DNA from: a virus
Reading direction: 5' to 3' (one strand)
DNA: 64,000 bases
Virus record (IMG/VR): IMGVR_UViG_3300025011_000018
Coordinates: 90,103-154,102 of that record
The notes under the pieces are model-generated. The model had not been told where the DNA came from. It saw only the letters and a list, made by a program, of their open reading frames with translations, and searched no databases. Positions 42,834 through 53,300 of this stretch are shown here, one piece after another. Each line of letters begins with the position of its first letter. Within the stretch, counting starts at the first letter, position 1. Made by a program: the position numbers and the translations under genes.

Positions 42834-43886
42834 TTGGATATTAAAAATCTAATAAACAGTATAGAAGAACATAATAAATCAAAGGTTATTTGCTATCTTA
42901 CGAATGACAATTCTAATTTTTCTGCAAGAATTGAAAGTGATATTTATTTATATTTTCAAGAAATATTATTAAATATCGGTGAGCAAGAAAGAATTGATTT
43001 ATTTTTATTCAGTATGGGTGGAAATACTTTAGTGCCTTGGAAGTTAGTTAATATGATAAGGCAGTATGCTAAGAAGTTTACGGTATTAATACCTTATCAC
43101 GCAAATAGTGCTGCAACCTTGATTTCTCTGGGCGCAGATAAAATAATTATGGGTAAGATGGGTGATATAAGTCCTATAGATCCAACAATAACTACTCCAT
43201 TTAATCCTTCTATACCAGGGCAAGAAAATGATTTAAGGGCAAGAATAGGATTAAGTGTAGAAGATGTGATGAGTTATTACGAATTAGCCAAAAGTACAAT
43301 GAACCTTAAAGAAGAGTCGAGTTTATTAAAAGCTTTTGAATTATTATCGACCAATATAAATCCACTAGCCTTAGGTGCGGTACATAGATCTTATAACCAA
43401 ATAAGAACATTAGCACTAAAGTTATTAAAACTACACCTAAACCAGAAGGATGATTATTTATTAATAAATGAAATCATTGATAGTCTTACTCAAAAATTAT
43501 ATAATCATGGTCATCTCATAAATCGTAACGAAGCCTTGGAGATATTGAGTGAGAAAATTATAGAAATTCCAGATAATGAACTGGAAAATTTTATATGGCA
43601 ATTATTTAATGAATATAAAAATAATATGAAAATTAGTGAATATTTAGACTTGAGTTTAAAATGTAAAAATTTCAAGCCATTCTATTCACAAAATGATATG
43701 AATAGTGATAAAATAGATGTAGAAGGTATTATTGCAACAATACAAAGTGCCGATATAAAATATGAATACAAAAAGACAATCACTCTTGAGCCTGCTTTAG
43801 AAATGATATCTACGCAACAAGGCAATGTTTATAAAAACATTGGTATTCGCAGGAATGATTTTGATCAAGGGTGGATAAAATGTTAG
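42834..43886 (+). CDS. SDH-type serine protease (SppA/ClpP superfamily)
   Basis: A 350-residue protein of the serine dehydrogenase proteinase (SDH_sah) type. FLFSMGGNTLVPWKLVNMIR forms the first conserved strand and loop. The nucleophile is Ser92 in YHANSAATLISLGADKI, followed by MGDISPIDPTI. It lacks a membrane segment, so it should act in the cytoplasm or at the inner membrane surface. TTG 42834 is correctly spaced from AGGAGG at 42821-42826; ATG 42828 is too close. It has its own promoter and looks like a moron; some such proteins occur in defence-like loci. Confidence 0.75.
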   Translation: MDIKNLINSIEEHNKSKVICYLTNDNSNFSARIESDIYLYFQEILLNIGEQERIDLFLFSMGGNTLVPWKLVNMIRQYAKKFTVLIPYHANSAATLISLGADKIIMGKMGDISPIDPTITTPFNPSIPGQENDLRARIGLSVEDVMSYYELAKSTMNLKEESSLLKAFELLSTNINPLALGAVHRSYNQIRTLALKLLKLHLNQKDDYLLINEIIDSLTQKLYNHGHLINRNEALEILSEKIIEIPDNELENFIWQLFNEYKNNMKISEYLDLSLKCKNFKPFYSQNDMNSDKIDVEGIIATIQSADIKYEYKKTITLEPALEMISTQQGNVYKNIGIRRNDFDQGWIKC

Positions 43887-43914
43887 TAGAATAGTAAAAT
43901 GGAGGTGAATTCAA

Positions 43915-44106
43915 TTGTCAAATACTATTTATAATAGTTCATTGAACATTGATAATACTGTTTATTTACAACAATATTTGGGTTATTCATCTGGTAATAG
44001 TGCAGTTGAAACAAATACAAAAATTATACGTGGAGACTTAATTAAAACAAATGAAATTATAATAAAAAACGGGGATACATTAAAAGTTAAATTAAACATA
44101 TTATAA
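43915..44106 (+). CDS. Small phage protein (63 residues)
   Basis: TTG 43915 after AATGGAGGTGAATTCAA. The protein is Asn/Thr/Ser-rich with a strand-like C-terminus (NEIIIKNGDTLKVKLNIL), and the middle has YLQQYLGYSSGNSAVETNTK. It follows the SDH protease gene by 28 bases and ends before a terminator, so the two form one unit. No family recognised. Confidence 0.55.
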   Translation: MSNTIYNSSLNIDNTVYLQQYLGYSSGNSAVETNTKIIRGDLIKTNEIIIKNGDTLKVKLNIL

Positions 44107-44116
44107 TTTTTGCTGA

Positions 44117-44144
44117 AAAGACCTCTGGCTAGAGAGGTCTTTTT
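44117..44144 (+). terminator. Intrinsic terminator
   Basis: AGACCTCT/AGAGGTCT around a short loop, followed by TTTTTG. Nearly the same hairpin recurs at 45302-45330. Confidence 0.85.
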
Positions 44145-44190
44145 GCATATCAAATGGTACTTTTATTGAAATTATTATCTTCAAAATATT

Positions 44191-44217
44191 CCACAATCCA
44201 CTATAATATGATATAGT
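44191..44217 (+). promoter_or_regulatory. CCACAATCC-type extended -10 promoter, copy 2
   Basis: CCACAATCC (44191-44199) and an extended -10 box TGATATAGT (TATAGT at 44212-44217), spaced exactly as in copy 1 at 42777. Confidence 0.5.
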
Positions 44218-44401
44218 ATTAGTATTATATTTTACTTTATTTTAAATGGGACATTAATGTCCCTATTTTTCACTTCAAGATGTTTCACATAATGCCGATG
44301 AATATAATGAAGATTTAATACATCATATAATATTAATTTATTAGATATAATATATAACGTTTATGCACACTATACATATACTATAATAAAAGTTTTAACT
44401 G

Positions 44402-44430
44402 TTGACTTTACAAATATATAATTGTAAAAT
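44402..44430 (+). promoter_or_regulatory. Sigma-A-type promoter
   Basis: TTGACT, a 17-base spacer and TAAAAT about 20 bases before the AAAGGATGGT ribosome binding region of the gene at 44454. Confidence 0.6.
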
Positions 44431-44453
44431 AAAAAGGCAAAGGATGGTATTAT

Positions 44454-44708
44454 ATGATAAAACTTGAAAAAGAGTTCAATTATTTTATCAATAACTTAAA
44501 AGAATTGGTAAAAAAATACGAGGGCAAGTATATCGTAATCAAAAACGATATTGTATTGGGTGCTTATAATACTATAGAAGAAGCCATTTCTGAAACTAAT
44601 AAAACAGAAGAAATGGGTACTTTTCTTGTTCAAAAATGTGAATTGAATGAAGAAAATTATACGCAAACTTATCACTCAAGGGTTGTATTTGAACATCCGA
44701 TAAAATAA
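44454..44708 (+). CDS. Small DUF5678-like protein
   Basis: An 84-residue acidic protein. ELVKKYEGKYIVIKNDIVLG followed by AYNTIEEAISE and MGTFLVQKC is the pattern of small DUF5678-like proteins that I recall next to retropepsin-like protease genes in Firmicutes. It is followed after 26 bases by such a protease, and both share the promoter at 44402-44430. Function unknown; perhaps a partner or substrate of the protease. Confidence 0.6.
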   Translation: MIKLEKEFNYFINNLKELVKKYEGKYIVIKNDIVLGAYNTIEEAISETNKTEEMGTFLVQKCELNEENYTQTYHSRVVFEHPIK

Positions 44709-44734
44709 CTTAAATAAATTCGAGGTAAATGTAG

Positions 44735-45286
44735 ATGAATGGGGTTGCAGTTAGTTGTTTTACCACTACAAATAACGGAATGGCAAATGTGCTAAAAAAT
44801 GAAATCTTGATTTCTAATTCTATAATCGCAAAATCAAATGTTTTAACTAATAAATATGAAGGAATATGGGATACTGGGGCTACTGCAAGTTGTATTACAA
44901 ATAAAATAGTAAAAGAATGTAATCTTTTGCCTATAGGTATTCAAAAAGTTATTGCTGCCAATGGTGAATATCTCACGAATCAATATATTGTAGATTTGTG
45001 GTTGCCTAATAAAATTGTTATTAAAAATTTAAGAGTTACAGAAGGCTCATTTAGTGGAGCAGACTTGTTAATAGGAATGGATGTTATGAACAAGGGAGAT
45101 TTTGCTGTTTCTAATTATAATGGGAAAACTATTTTTTCTTTTAGAATGCCTTCTGTGTCTGAAACTAATTATGTTAAATTATATAATTCTACAATCCCAT
45201 CAAAAAAAGCACCCAAAATAGGAGCAAATGAACTTTGCCCGTGTGGTACTGGGAAAAAATATAAGAAATGTTGTGGTAAAAAATAG
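44735..45286 (+). CDS. Retropepsin-like aspartic protease with C-terminal SEC-C zinc motif
   Basis: A 183-residue protein. WDTGATASCIT near residues 45-55 is the catalytic motif of clan AA (retropepsin-like) proteases. LLIGMDVMNKGDFAVSNYNG near 110-130 matches their second conserved block (the I-G-x-D flap end). The C-terminus CPCGTGKKYKKCC (about 168-180) is a SEC-C zinc-binding motif, as in SecA. A single-domain protease would have to dimerise. ATG follows CGAGGTAAATGTAG, a weak site. It forms an operon with the DUF5678-like gene and ends at a terminator. Confidence 0.8.
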   Translation: MNGVAVSCFTTTNNGMANVLKNEILISNSIIAKSNVLTNKYEGIWDTGATASCITNKIVKECNLLPIGIQKVIAANGEYLTNQYIVDLWLPNKIVIKNLRVTEGSFSGADLLIGMDVMNKGDFAVSNYNGKTIFSFRMPSVSETNYVKLYNSTIPSKKAPKIGANELCPCGTGKKYKKCCGKK

Positions 45287-45301
45287 TATGTTTTAATATT
45301 T

Positions 45302-45330
45302 AAGACCTCTGGTTAGAGAGGTCTTTTTGT
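45302..45330 (+). terminator. Intrinsic terminator
   Basis: AAGACCTCT/AGAGGTCTT with a short loop and TTTTTG; sequence nearly identical to the terminator at 44117. Confidence 0.85.
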
Positions 45331-45360
45331 TTGCACGAAAGGAGTGTTTTATTTGAAAAT

Positions 45361-45391
45361 GGACATTCGGAAGAGTGTCTTTTTTGTTTTG
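45361..45391 (+). terminator. Hairpin terminator, possible attenuator
   Basis: GGACATTC/GAGTGTC followed by TTTTTTG lies between a ribosome binding site (AAAGGAGTG, 45340s) and the CxxC gene. A short leader peptide starting near TTG 45353 would run through it, which suggests attenuation. Confidence 0.5.
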
Positions 45392-45424
45392 AATTTTAAG
45401 ATTGATATATATGGAGGTGAAAAC

Positions 45425-45529
45425 ATGAGTTGTGAAAAATGCAATAATCCCAAATATAAACTACCTAACCTGACACATGAAACACATTTAGTATATGAAT
45501 GTGAAAAATGCAAATTGAATATTAAGTAA
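45425..45529 (+). CDS. Small zinc-ribbon protein (34 residues)
   Basis: ATG 45425 follows ATGGAGGTGAAAAC. The peptide has two CxxC pairs (CEKCNN near residue 3 and CEKCKLN near 28) and should bind one zinc. The frame is open further upstream to TTG near 45344-45353, which also has a ribosome binding site, so a longer N-terminus is possible, but a terminator hairpin lies in between. No function is recognised. Confidence 0.5.
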   Translation: MSCEKCNNPKYKLPNLTHETHLVYECEKCKLNIK

Positions 45530-45554
45530 CTAAAAATAGATTAAATATTATTTG

Positions 45555-45582
45555 AGACTTCCTAATCGGAGGTCTTTTTATT
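45555..45582 (+). terminator. Intrinsic terminator
   Basis: AGACTTCC/GGAGGTCT (one G-U) with a 5-base loop and TTTTTATTTT. Confidence 0.75.
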
Positions 45583-45615
45583 TTGCACACAATGGGAAAT
45601 AGAGGTGAATTATTA

Positions 45616-46758
45616 ATGGCAACCATAGAAATTTTTAGAATAGCAGATACTTATATTGATTTATATATCGATGGTTTAGAGAATCCAGAAAATCAATATG
45701 ATAATTTTGGTTTTGTACATATAGATGATCCTATTTATGATGATGGTTTGATTCATGTAATAAATGTGGGAACAGATAGTAGTTATACATCTCCACTATA
45801 TCGCTATTCTAATTTAAGCAAAGGAATAACATACACATTTGAAGCTTGGGCAAAATGGAATGGAATTTGGTATAGGGCGGATACCAGAAGCATTAGTACC
45901 TCTTCAGCTACAGCTTATGTTAGACCTATCAGCATATATGAAACAACATTAGTTGCAGATATCGCTAATTTATCTAATCCACAAAATCAATATGAAGCAT
46001 TTAGATTTAGTCGAGAGGGGTGGGGATATTACTATCCAATTTCTGTTGATTCTGGATACACTGGTTATGATAGCCCCAATTGTACTTACGGAAGTTTAAC
46101 TGGAAGTACTGACTATACTTTAACAGGAGAAGTTCAATATGATGGAATATTATATGTAGTTAAGCCAGCTTATGTAACAACCGATTATAGAGAATATACT
46201 GGTACTTTTACATACTGGTATCCTTATAACGGGCAATTAAATCTTGGGCAAACATTTCAATTAACAGTAAAAGCTAATTATGATGATGGTTCTCAAGTAG
46301 ATGTAACAACTAATGGTGCTACTTATTCTTCAGGAAATACTTCTATAGCCACAGTATCTGCTACGGGGTTAATATCAGCAGTAGGAGTTGGCACAACTAA
46401 TATATGGATATATTATAGCGGAGGAAGTGGGTATTTCTCTCTAACAGTTAGTGATAGACCACCTAGTTTTAATTGGAGTTCTGGTGTTTATTCGGGAGCT
46501 ACTTTTAATATGCCCGCTACTGAATGGAATAATTTTTTACAAAACATTAGAGATGTTTATAGTTTTAAGGGATGGAGTCTTTCAGGATTCCCTTTAACGA
46601 ATGTTGTATCTGGATTATTTTATGCCACTAGATTTAATGAAGCTAAAAATGCTATAGGGAGCAAGAATGCTACAGGGATTTTAGATAAAAACACAGGAGA
46701 TACTTTATACGCAAGTGATTTTACAATATTAACAAGCAGGTTAAATTCAATTACTTAA
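45616..46758 (+). CDS. Adhesin-like tail protein with BIG_2-type Ig-like domain
   Basis: A 380-residue protein. ATG 45616 follows TAGAGGTGAATTA; the longer frame from 45583 has no site. Two related units at residues about 1-100 and 105-205 share IYETTLVADIANLSNPQNQY-type patterns and are fibronectin-like. Residues 210-285 form a bacterial Ig-like group 2 domain (LTVKANYDDGSQVDVTTNGA, then SIATVSATGLISAVGVGTTN). The C-terminus is a separate domain rich in Ser and Asn. It probably binds the host surface. The gene lies directly before the fibre genes. Confidence 0.7.
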   Translation: MATIEIFRIADTYIDLYIDGLENPENQYDNFGFVHIDDPIYDDGLIHVINVGTDSSYTSPLYRYSNLSKGITYTFEAWAKWNGIWYRADTRSISTSSATAYVRPISIYETTLVADIANLSNPQNQYEAFRFSREGWGYYYPISVDSGYTGYDSPNCTYGSLTGSTDYTLTGEVQYDGILYVVKPAYVTTDYREYTGTFTYWYPYNGQLNLGQTFQLTVKANYDDGSQVDVTTNGATYSSGNTSIATVSATGLISAVGVGTTNIWIYYSGGSGYFSLTVSDRPPSFNWSSGVYSGATFNMPATEWNNFLQNIRDVYSFKGWSLSGFPLTNVVSGLFYATRFNEAKNAIGSKNATGILDKNTGDTLYASDFTILTSRLNSIT

Positions 46759-46776
46759 ATTAGAAAGGGTGTATAT

Positions 46777-47124
46777 ATGTTAAAATTAAAATTCGCAAAT
46801 GGTGAGGAAATTGAAATTGCTGATGCACAAGAAAATATTTATAATAATGGAGATTTAGTTAGATATAATCTTAATATTATTATAAATAATTGTAATTTAA
46901 CTTCTCAAGAATTACAAGGAAAATTTTTACAAGAAAATAATTTAAATCCTATGATTATCAATAAAATTAACACTGAAACGCAGTCTATAGCAAATACCAC
47001 AACTGGAGAGATTATAGAGCCTAATGGTGATATAGAATTATTAAATTCAAATGTTTATACTTTTCAATCAATAGCAAGAAGTTATTCGACTGATATGATA
47101 ACAGTTAATTTAGTTAAGAATTAA
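46777..47124 (+). CDS. Phage tail-region protein of unknown function (115 residues)
   Basis: ATG 46777 after GAAAGGGTGTATAT. The N-terminus LKLKFANGEEIEIADAQENI and a C-terminal TFQSIARSYSTDMITVNLVK suggest a small beta-rich protein. Its start resembles the 72-residue gene at 40427. It lies between the adhesin and the large fibre, so a baseplate or fibre-attachment role is plausible. No known family. Confidence 0.55.
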   Translation: MLKLKFANGEEIEIADAQENIYNNGDLVRYNLNIIINNCNLTSQELQGKFLQENNLNPMIINKINTETQSIANTTTGEIIEPNGDIELLNSNVYTFQSIARSYSTDMITVNLVKN

Positions 47125-47148
47125 AATATAAAATAAAAGGAGGATTTT

Positions 47149-47301
47149 ATGGAATTTAAATATACTCAAGAACAAGTTCAGAACATACTAGACTTATTGA
47201 ATACGATTGAAATTAAAGGGATTGGCAATATGAATAGTATTTTGGGCATAGTTCAGATAATTAATAATCCTATTAAAAACCAAAATATAAAAGAAGATTA
47301 A
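47149..47301 (+). CDS. Small tail-operon protein (50 residues)
   Basis: ATG 47149 follows AAAGGAGGATTTT, one of the strongest ribosome binding sites here. The peptide MEFKYTQEQVQNILDLLNTI continues EIKGIGNMNSILGIVQII and is a likely helix pair. Small helical proteins of this kind often accompany tail-fibre genes. A terminator follows. No family recognised. Confidence 0.55.
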   Translation: MEFKYTQEQVQNILDLLNTIEIKGIGNMNSILGIVQIINNPIKNQNIKED

Positions 47302-47320
47302 TAGTTTAACATAAAAATAC

Positions 47321-47347
47321 GAGAGAGGTAAATATACCTCTCTTTTT
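47321..47347 (+). terminator. Intrinsic terminator before the large fibre gene
   Basis: GAGAGGTA/TACCTCTC with a 4-base loop and six T residues. Confidence 0.85.
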
Positions 47348-47370
47348 TATATCAAAAAAGGAGGTTTATT

Positions 47371-50300
47371 ATGTCTTACTTACCTAACAATAGAGAATTT
47401 AGAGATCCAACAGTATTTGATGTTAGAGATTTTGCCGTTCAAAGAACAGATATAAATAAAAAAATAATAAACAATAGAATCCCTTTGGAAGAAAAGCCAG
47501 ATATTATACATCATGTTCAAATTAGTGGATATACTGAGATATTTGATAATAGCGTACCCACGGAAAATCAATTTAAATGTGATTATACTAATGATTATCT
47601 AACTTTTAATCCACTAAAAGAAGGAGTAGTAATACCAAGTATTAGCTATTGGGGACTTGGGAATATATTGATAAGTGCAGATAAAGTATATTTGCATAAT
47701 GATAATCCAGATGCAACTATAACCTTACAAGATATGATTGACGACGGAGAGCAAGCACTTGTGGCTATGGGCGGATTAGAGAGCGTAATATCTTCTGCTA
47801 CATTGCATGAAGCCAGTTTAGAGGCAGATATCGTTACAGCTACAAGCAAAGAATCAAGTTTAGAAGCAGATATTGCCACAGCTACGACGAAAAAAAGCGA
47901 CCTTGATGGTTCTATATCTACAGCTACCACAACTAAGGCTAATTTAGATGGAAGTAACACAACTGCATTGGTAACTAAATCAGCTTTAGATGCATCTAAT
48001 ACTACTGCCAATACCACGAAAACTAATTTAGATAATAGTAATACTACTGCACTAGCAACAAAAACAGCACTAGATTTATCTAATACAACGGCTAACAATA
48101 CTAAGACAAATCTAGATAGTAGTATACTTGCAGGAGATGCATCAAAAACAAATTTAGATGCGAGTGTTATTTTAGGTAATACAAGTAAGTCTAATTTGGA
48201 TTTAAGCATTTCTACGTCTATAACTAAGAAAGCAGATTTGGATTCTAGCATATCAACAGCAACAACCAAAAAGAGTGATTTAGATGCTAGTATTTCTAAC
48301 GCTAATAATAGCAAGACTGCTTTAGATATTAGCAAAGCAAATGCTGATAATAGTAAAACCGCTTTAGATTTAAGTATAGGAACTGGAAATGCTTTAAAAA
48401 CAAACTTAGATTCAAATATTTCCACAGGAACTACTCTTAATACCAATTTAGGAAATTCTATATCTGGTGGCAATACTACTAAAACAAATTTAGATGGTTC
48501 TATTTCTACAGCTACAACACTCAACGGCACATTAGATGGAACAATTGTTACAGCAAATACTTCAATAAGTGAACTAAATACTACAAATGACAGTTTTATT
48601 GTTTGGGAAGCGTATAATTCTACTCATACATATTATCCATTAAATAAGGTTTCATGGAATGGTAGTAGCTATATTTGTCTATCTACTTGTACTAATATAC
48701 TTCCCTCAAATAATAGTTATTTCATGTTGATTTGTGCAAAAGGAGTAGATGGAACTGGTGCAGTAATGAATATTAATTCAACTAATAGCGATATTGCTGT
48801 AGGGAATCCTACTGGAGAAGTTTTATTAACATTAAATTCAGGTACTGGTGCTTATCAGATAGTTAAATTAGATAGTAATGGGAAAATACCTTTGGCAGTT
48901 ATCCCAGATATAGCTAAACAACAAACTTATGTTGTTACAGATTTAACAGCAAGGAATGCTCTTACAGGATTAGTAAGTGGTGATACTTGTTATTTAACAA
49001 GTAATGGAGATTCATATATTTACAATGGTTCTACATGGGTATTAATGGCTGATGCGGATTGGGCTAATATAAGCCTCGATTGGACTAATATAGTTGGCAG
49101 ACCAACTTCAAGCGTAGCTAATATTGACGATGCAGTAACTAAGAAACATAGTCATGTAAATCAAACAATATTAGATAATACAACCGCTAGTTTTTTAACA
49201 GCAGATGAAACTAAATTAGACGGTATATCAACTGGAGCGAATAAAACTGAATCAAGCTCTACTAATGGAAATATCAAAGTAGATGGAATAGAGAAAACTG
49301 TTTATACTCATCCGTCAACTCATAGTGCAGATATTATAGTAGATGGAACTACTAATAAAACATATACGGCAACAGAAAAGACTAAACTAAATAGTATAGT
49401 TATAGCAACTCAAGAAGAAGCAGAATCTAGCACATCAAACACAACATTCATGACTCCGTTGCGTACAACACAATTAATAGAAAATCCAATCTACACAGCA
49501 GAAGCAACAACAACACAACAAGTAACCTCTCTGCCATCCACCGCAATGAAATCACCTTTCGCCGCGGCAGAGTTAGAAGGTAACACTAATACTAATATAG
49601 TCACAAATAGTAATTTTGCTGACGGTACTACTGGGTGGACACCACAATTTTCAACTCTTTCGACAATAAACAATATATTATCTGTAACGGGTAATGGTAT
49701 CAATTCAGCAGCTTCGACTTACCAAAATACAAACATAGATTGCGTAGAAGGTAAAAAAGTTTTCGCTAGAGTTAAATTAAGTGTTACAAACAGCAATTCA
49801 ACTTTAATAGACTTACGTTTATTGGGGAGTTTAGGCGGTACTATTCAAATCGCACAGCAAACCACGCCAACAATTAATCAGGTTTATGAATTATTTGGAA
49901 TAGCAACTTTAACAAGCTTTAATCTTGGCAAGGTGCAAATACGACCAGTACAGTTTTACGCAGATGCCACAACAGCAACTGGAAAAGTTATGGAAGTACA
50001 AGAAGTATTAGCAATAGATATGGGTGCAGATAGCACCAATCCACTTTACAATCTTACAGCAGACCAGATGAACGCACGGTTCGCTAACTGGTTTGATAGC
50101 ACTAAAAGCGTTGGAATGCAGAGAGTAAAGAGTGTTGGGAAGAATTTGTTTGACGTAAATAGTTATAATACAAAATCGTCAACAGGTATAAAAGTTATAA
50201 CTGTTGACGAAATAGCATTTACCACAACAGGTAATGCATCTGGTAGTCTATATTTTAAAATATATTCAGGATTGAGTGATTATAATACTGTTGTTAGTAC

Positions 50301-53300
50301 AAGTGATTATTATTCATCTGCTGGAAACAAAACAGTAACAACTACTACTACAAACGAAACTTTTTACAGACTTGTATTTGGTATAAATGGGAATGCACAA
50401 GATGCTAAACTTTATTATAGGCTGAAATTAAAACCTAATACAACATATAAAGCTACTTTAAATATATCTAGTTTTTCAGCGAACTCTATAATTGTTGATA
50501 ATACTATTCAAATCGAAGAAAGCTCAACGGTAACTTATGCTACTAGAGTTTACGAACCCTACACAGAATCCACAGCGTACACAACACCAGAGTTACGTAG
50601 AGTAGGCACAGTAGCAGATACGGTGGATTTGCTTAGTGGGAGGCATACTAAATATATTAGTGATTGGCATAGTTTACAGGCAAGTGATATAACTACGCTT
50701 GGAACAACAAGAACGAACGTAGATACGCTTATAGTAGCGTTACCACTTGCTAAAGCAGCAATTACAGGGGCTACGCAAAATGTTTTTAAAGTGCCAAATT
50801 TTAATGCCTCTACTTTGTCAACTATAATAGATGACATTCAATATATAGGTCAATATGTTTATAGTGCAAGCATAAACGCAAATTTAGTTTTAGTAATTGC
50901 AAAAGGTACGTACGCAAGCCTAGCAGCAGCACAAACAGCACTTGCAGGGACACAAATACTGTATCAACTAGCAACACCAACTACGACAAATTACCTCCCT
51001 AGTACTTTAATAAGCGAACCAAACGGAACAATATACACAGAACCTAGCATAACTGATGTAGGTTATTACGGTACAAATATTGCTGTTGCTGACACGGATT
51101 ATCCTATAAGCAGTTTAGATTGGATTAATAAAATTGATGTTGATACTGGAGCGTTTATACCTGTGGATATTGCAACATGTACCGTTGCGAGTGGTGGATT
51201 GAGTTTTACAATTTCGACAGCTACGGTCGATGAGTGTTACGAGTATGCATATAACTACAGTACGGCATTAAGCGTAATACCTAGTTTGGCTTATAGCTAT
51301 AGCACTAACTTAAAAGCACAGGTGAATGAGACGGTTAGTGCGGTGGAGAGGTTGGACAGAAAGATAGAAGAAAAGTCGGCTAATTTAAAAATAGCTACAG
51401 AAGCAGAAGCAGAAGCTGGAACGTCAAATACTGTATTCATGACTCCACTTAGAACAACACAATTAATCGAAAACGCCACATACACAGCAGAAGCAACAAC
51501 AACACAACAAGTAACCTCTCTACCATCCACAGCAATGAAATCACCTTTTGCATCAGCAGAGTTAGAAGGTAATACTAATACTAATATAGTCACAAATAGT
51601 AATTTTACAAGTACTGCTGGGTGGACACTAACCGTAGGTGCTACAGTAAGTGCAGCAAATAATGTACTGAACCTTACAGGCAGTGGCAGCAGTAGCTCTC
51701 CTCAAACCTATCAACAGTCAATTATTCCAGTAGTAACTGGCAAAAAAATGTACATCACAGGGAGAGCTAGGGTTACAAACGCAAATTGCCAATATTTATA
51801 CATAAAAATATCTGATGGCACTGGAACTACTATAACAGGTTCTCCTGCGGTTGTAGCTGCTCCAGTGCCAAATACGTGGTATACATTTTCGGCAATAGCA
51901 ACTTGTCAAGCGTCACTGAGCGGAAATTTTAGAGTGTATTTAATGCATACCTACGTAGACGCCGCCACAGCAAGCGGAAAAGTAATGGAAGTCAAAGAAG
52001 TAATGGCAATCGATATGGGCGTAGACAGCACCAATCCACTTTACAATCTTACAGCAGACCAGATGAACGCACGTTTTGCTAACTGGTTTGATACTACTAA
52101 ATCCATTGCACCGCAGAGAGTTAAGAGTGTTGGGAAGAATTTGTTTGATAAAAACGATATATTAATTTATGGCAAACGCTTATCTGGAACTGCAAATGGT
52201 GCAACAACAACAGATGTGACGTATAACGTAACTGGCTATATGCGGGTAAATCCATCTAGTACTTATTGCAAGACGAATTTTGCTAGTACAGTAGCGTTTT
52301 ATGATAAAAGCAAAATATTCATATCCGAAGTGTATACAAATCCTTTTACAGTTCCTGCAAATGCGATATATGCTATATCATCCGTACTGGTTGCTAATTT
52401 AGATACCGCACAACTCGAACTCGGCTCATCCGCAACAACATACGAACCCTACACAGAATCCACAGCGTACACAACACCAGAGTTACGTAGAGTAGGCACA
52501 GTAGCAGATACAGTGGATTTGCTGACGGGGAAGTATGCTAAGAATATTAGTGATTGGTATAGTTTACAGGCAAGTGATATAACAGCGCTAATTACAACAG
52601 GAGTAAATGCTGATTATATTCAAACTAACGTTAGTTTTTTACCTTTGGCTAAACCATCTAATGGAACTGTGCAAAATATAATAAAAGTAGGTAATTATCC
52701 AGAAACAACTATTGCTCTTTTTGACAGTGCAGACTCACATTGGAAATTCGTATACTCTGAAACCGAAAGAATCGTTATTATATTTCCTAAAGGCACATAC
52801 GCAAGCCTAGCGGCAGCACAAGCAGCACTAGCAGGGACACAAATACTTTACCAACTAGCAGTACCAACCACCGCAAATTATCTACCTAGCAACCTAACAA
52901 GCAAGCCAAGTGGTACATTATATTTAGAGCCTAGCATAACAGATGTAGGTTACTATGGTGCTAATATTGCTATTGCAGATACGGATTATCCAATTGCAAC
53001 ATTAGATTTTATGAATAAAATTGATGTCGGTAATGGTACTTTTACGCTTGTAGATATTACAGCTTGTACAGTGGCTAGTGGTGGATTGAGTTTTACTATT
53101 AGCGGGGCAACGGCTGGTGAGTATTACGAGTACGGTTATAACTATAGCACAGAGTTGAGCGTAATACCTAGTTTGAGTTATAGTTATAGTACTAATTTAA
53201 AAGCACAGGTGAATGAGACGGTTAGTGCGGTGGAGAGGTTGGAGGAAGCGTTAGACGAACTTTTTACGTCTGCCAGTAATGGGAAAACCGCAATTGCATC

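Larger units (their letters stand above)
44147..44453 (+). other. Non-coding regulatory region
   Basis: About 300 AT-rich bases with no gene. It contains a second CCACAATCC promoter (44191-44217). The palindrome GGGACATTAATGTCCC (44248-44263) followed by TATTTTT could end a short transcript of about 45 bases. A conventional promoter at 44402-44430 serves the next gene. The short transcript, if made, would be a small RNA; no function is visible. Confidence 0.5.

Noticed and set aside
47646-48530. Long minus-strand open frame of 294 codons opposite the fibre repeats
   Set aside because: It mirrors the 14-residue repeats of the fibre gene, has no ribosome binding site, and its Val/Leu/Ser-rich product is what the reverse of Thr/Ala/Asn/Asp repeats gives.
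47800-48580. CRISPR-like array
   Set aside because: The units are coding, in frame, diverged at DNA level, and without spacers.
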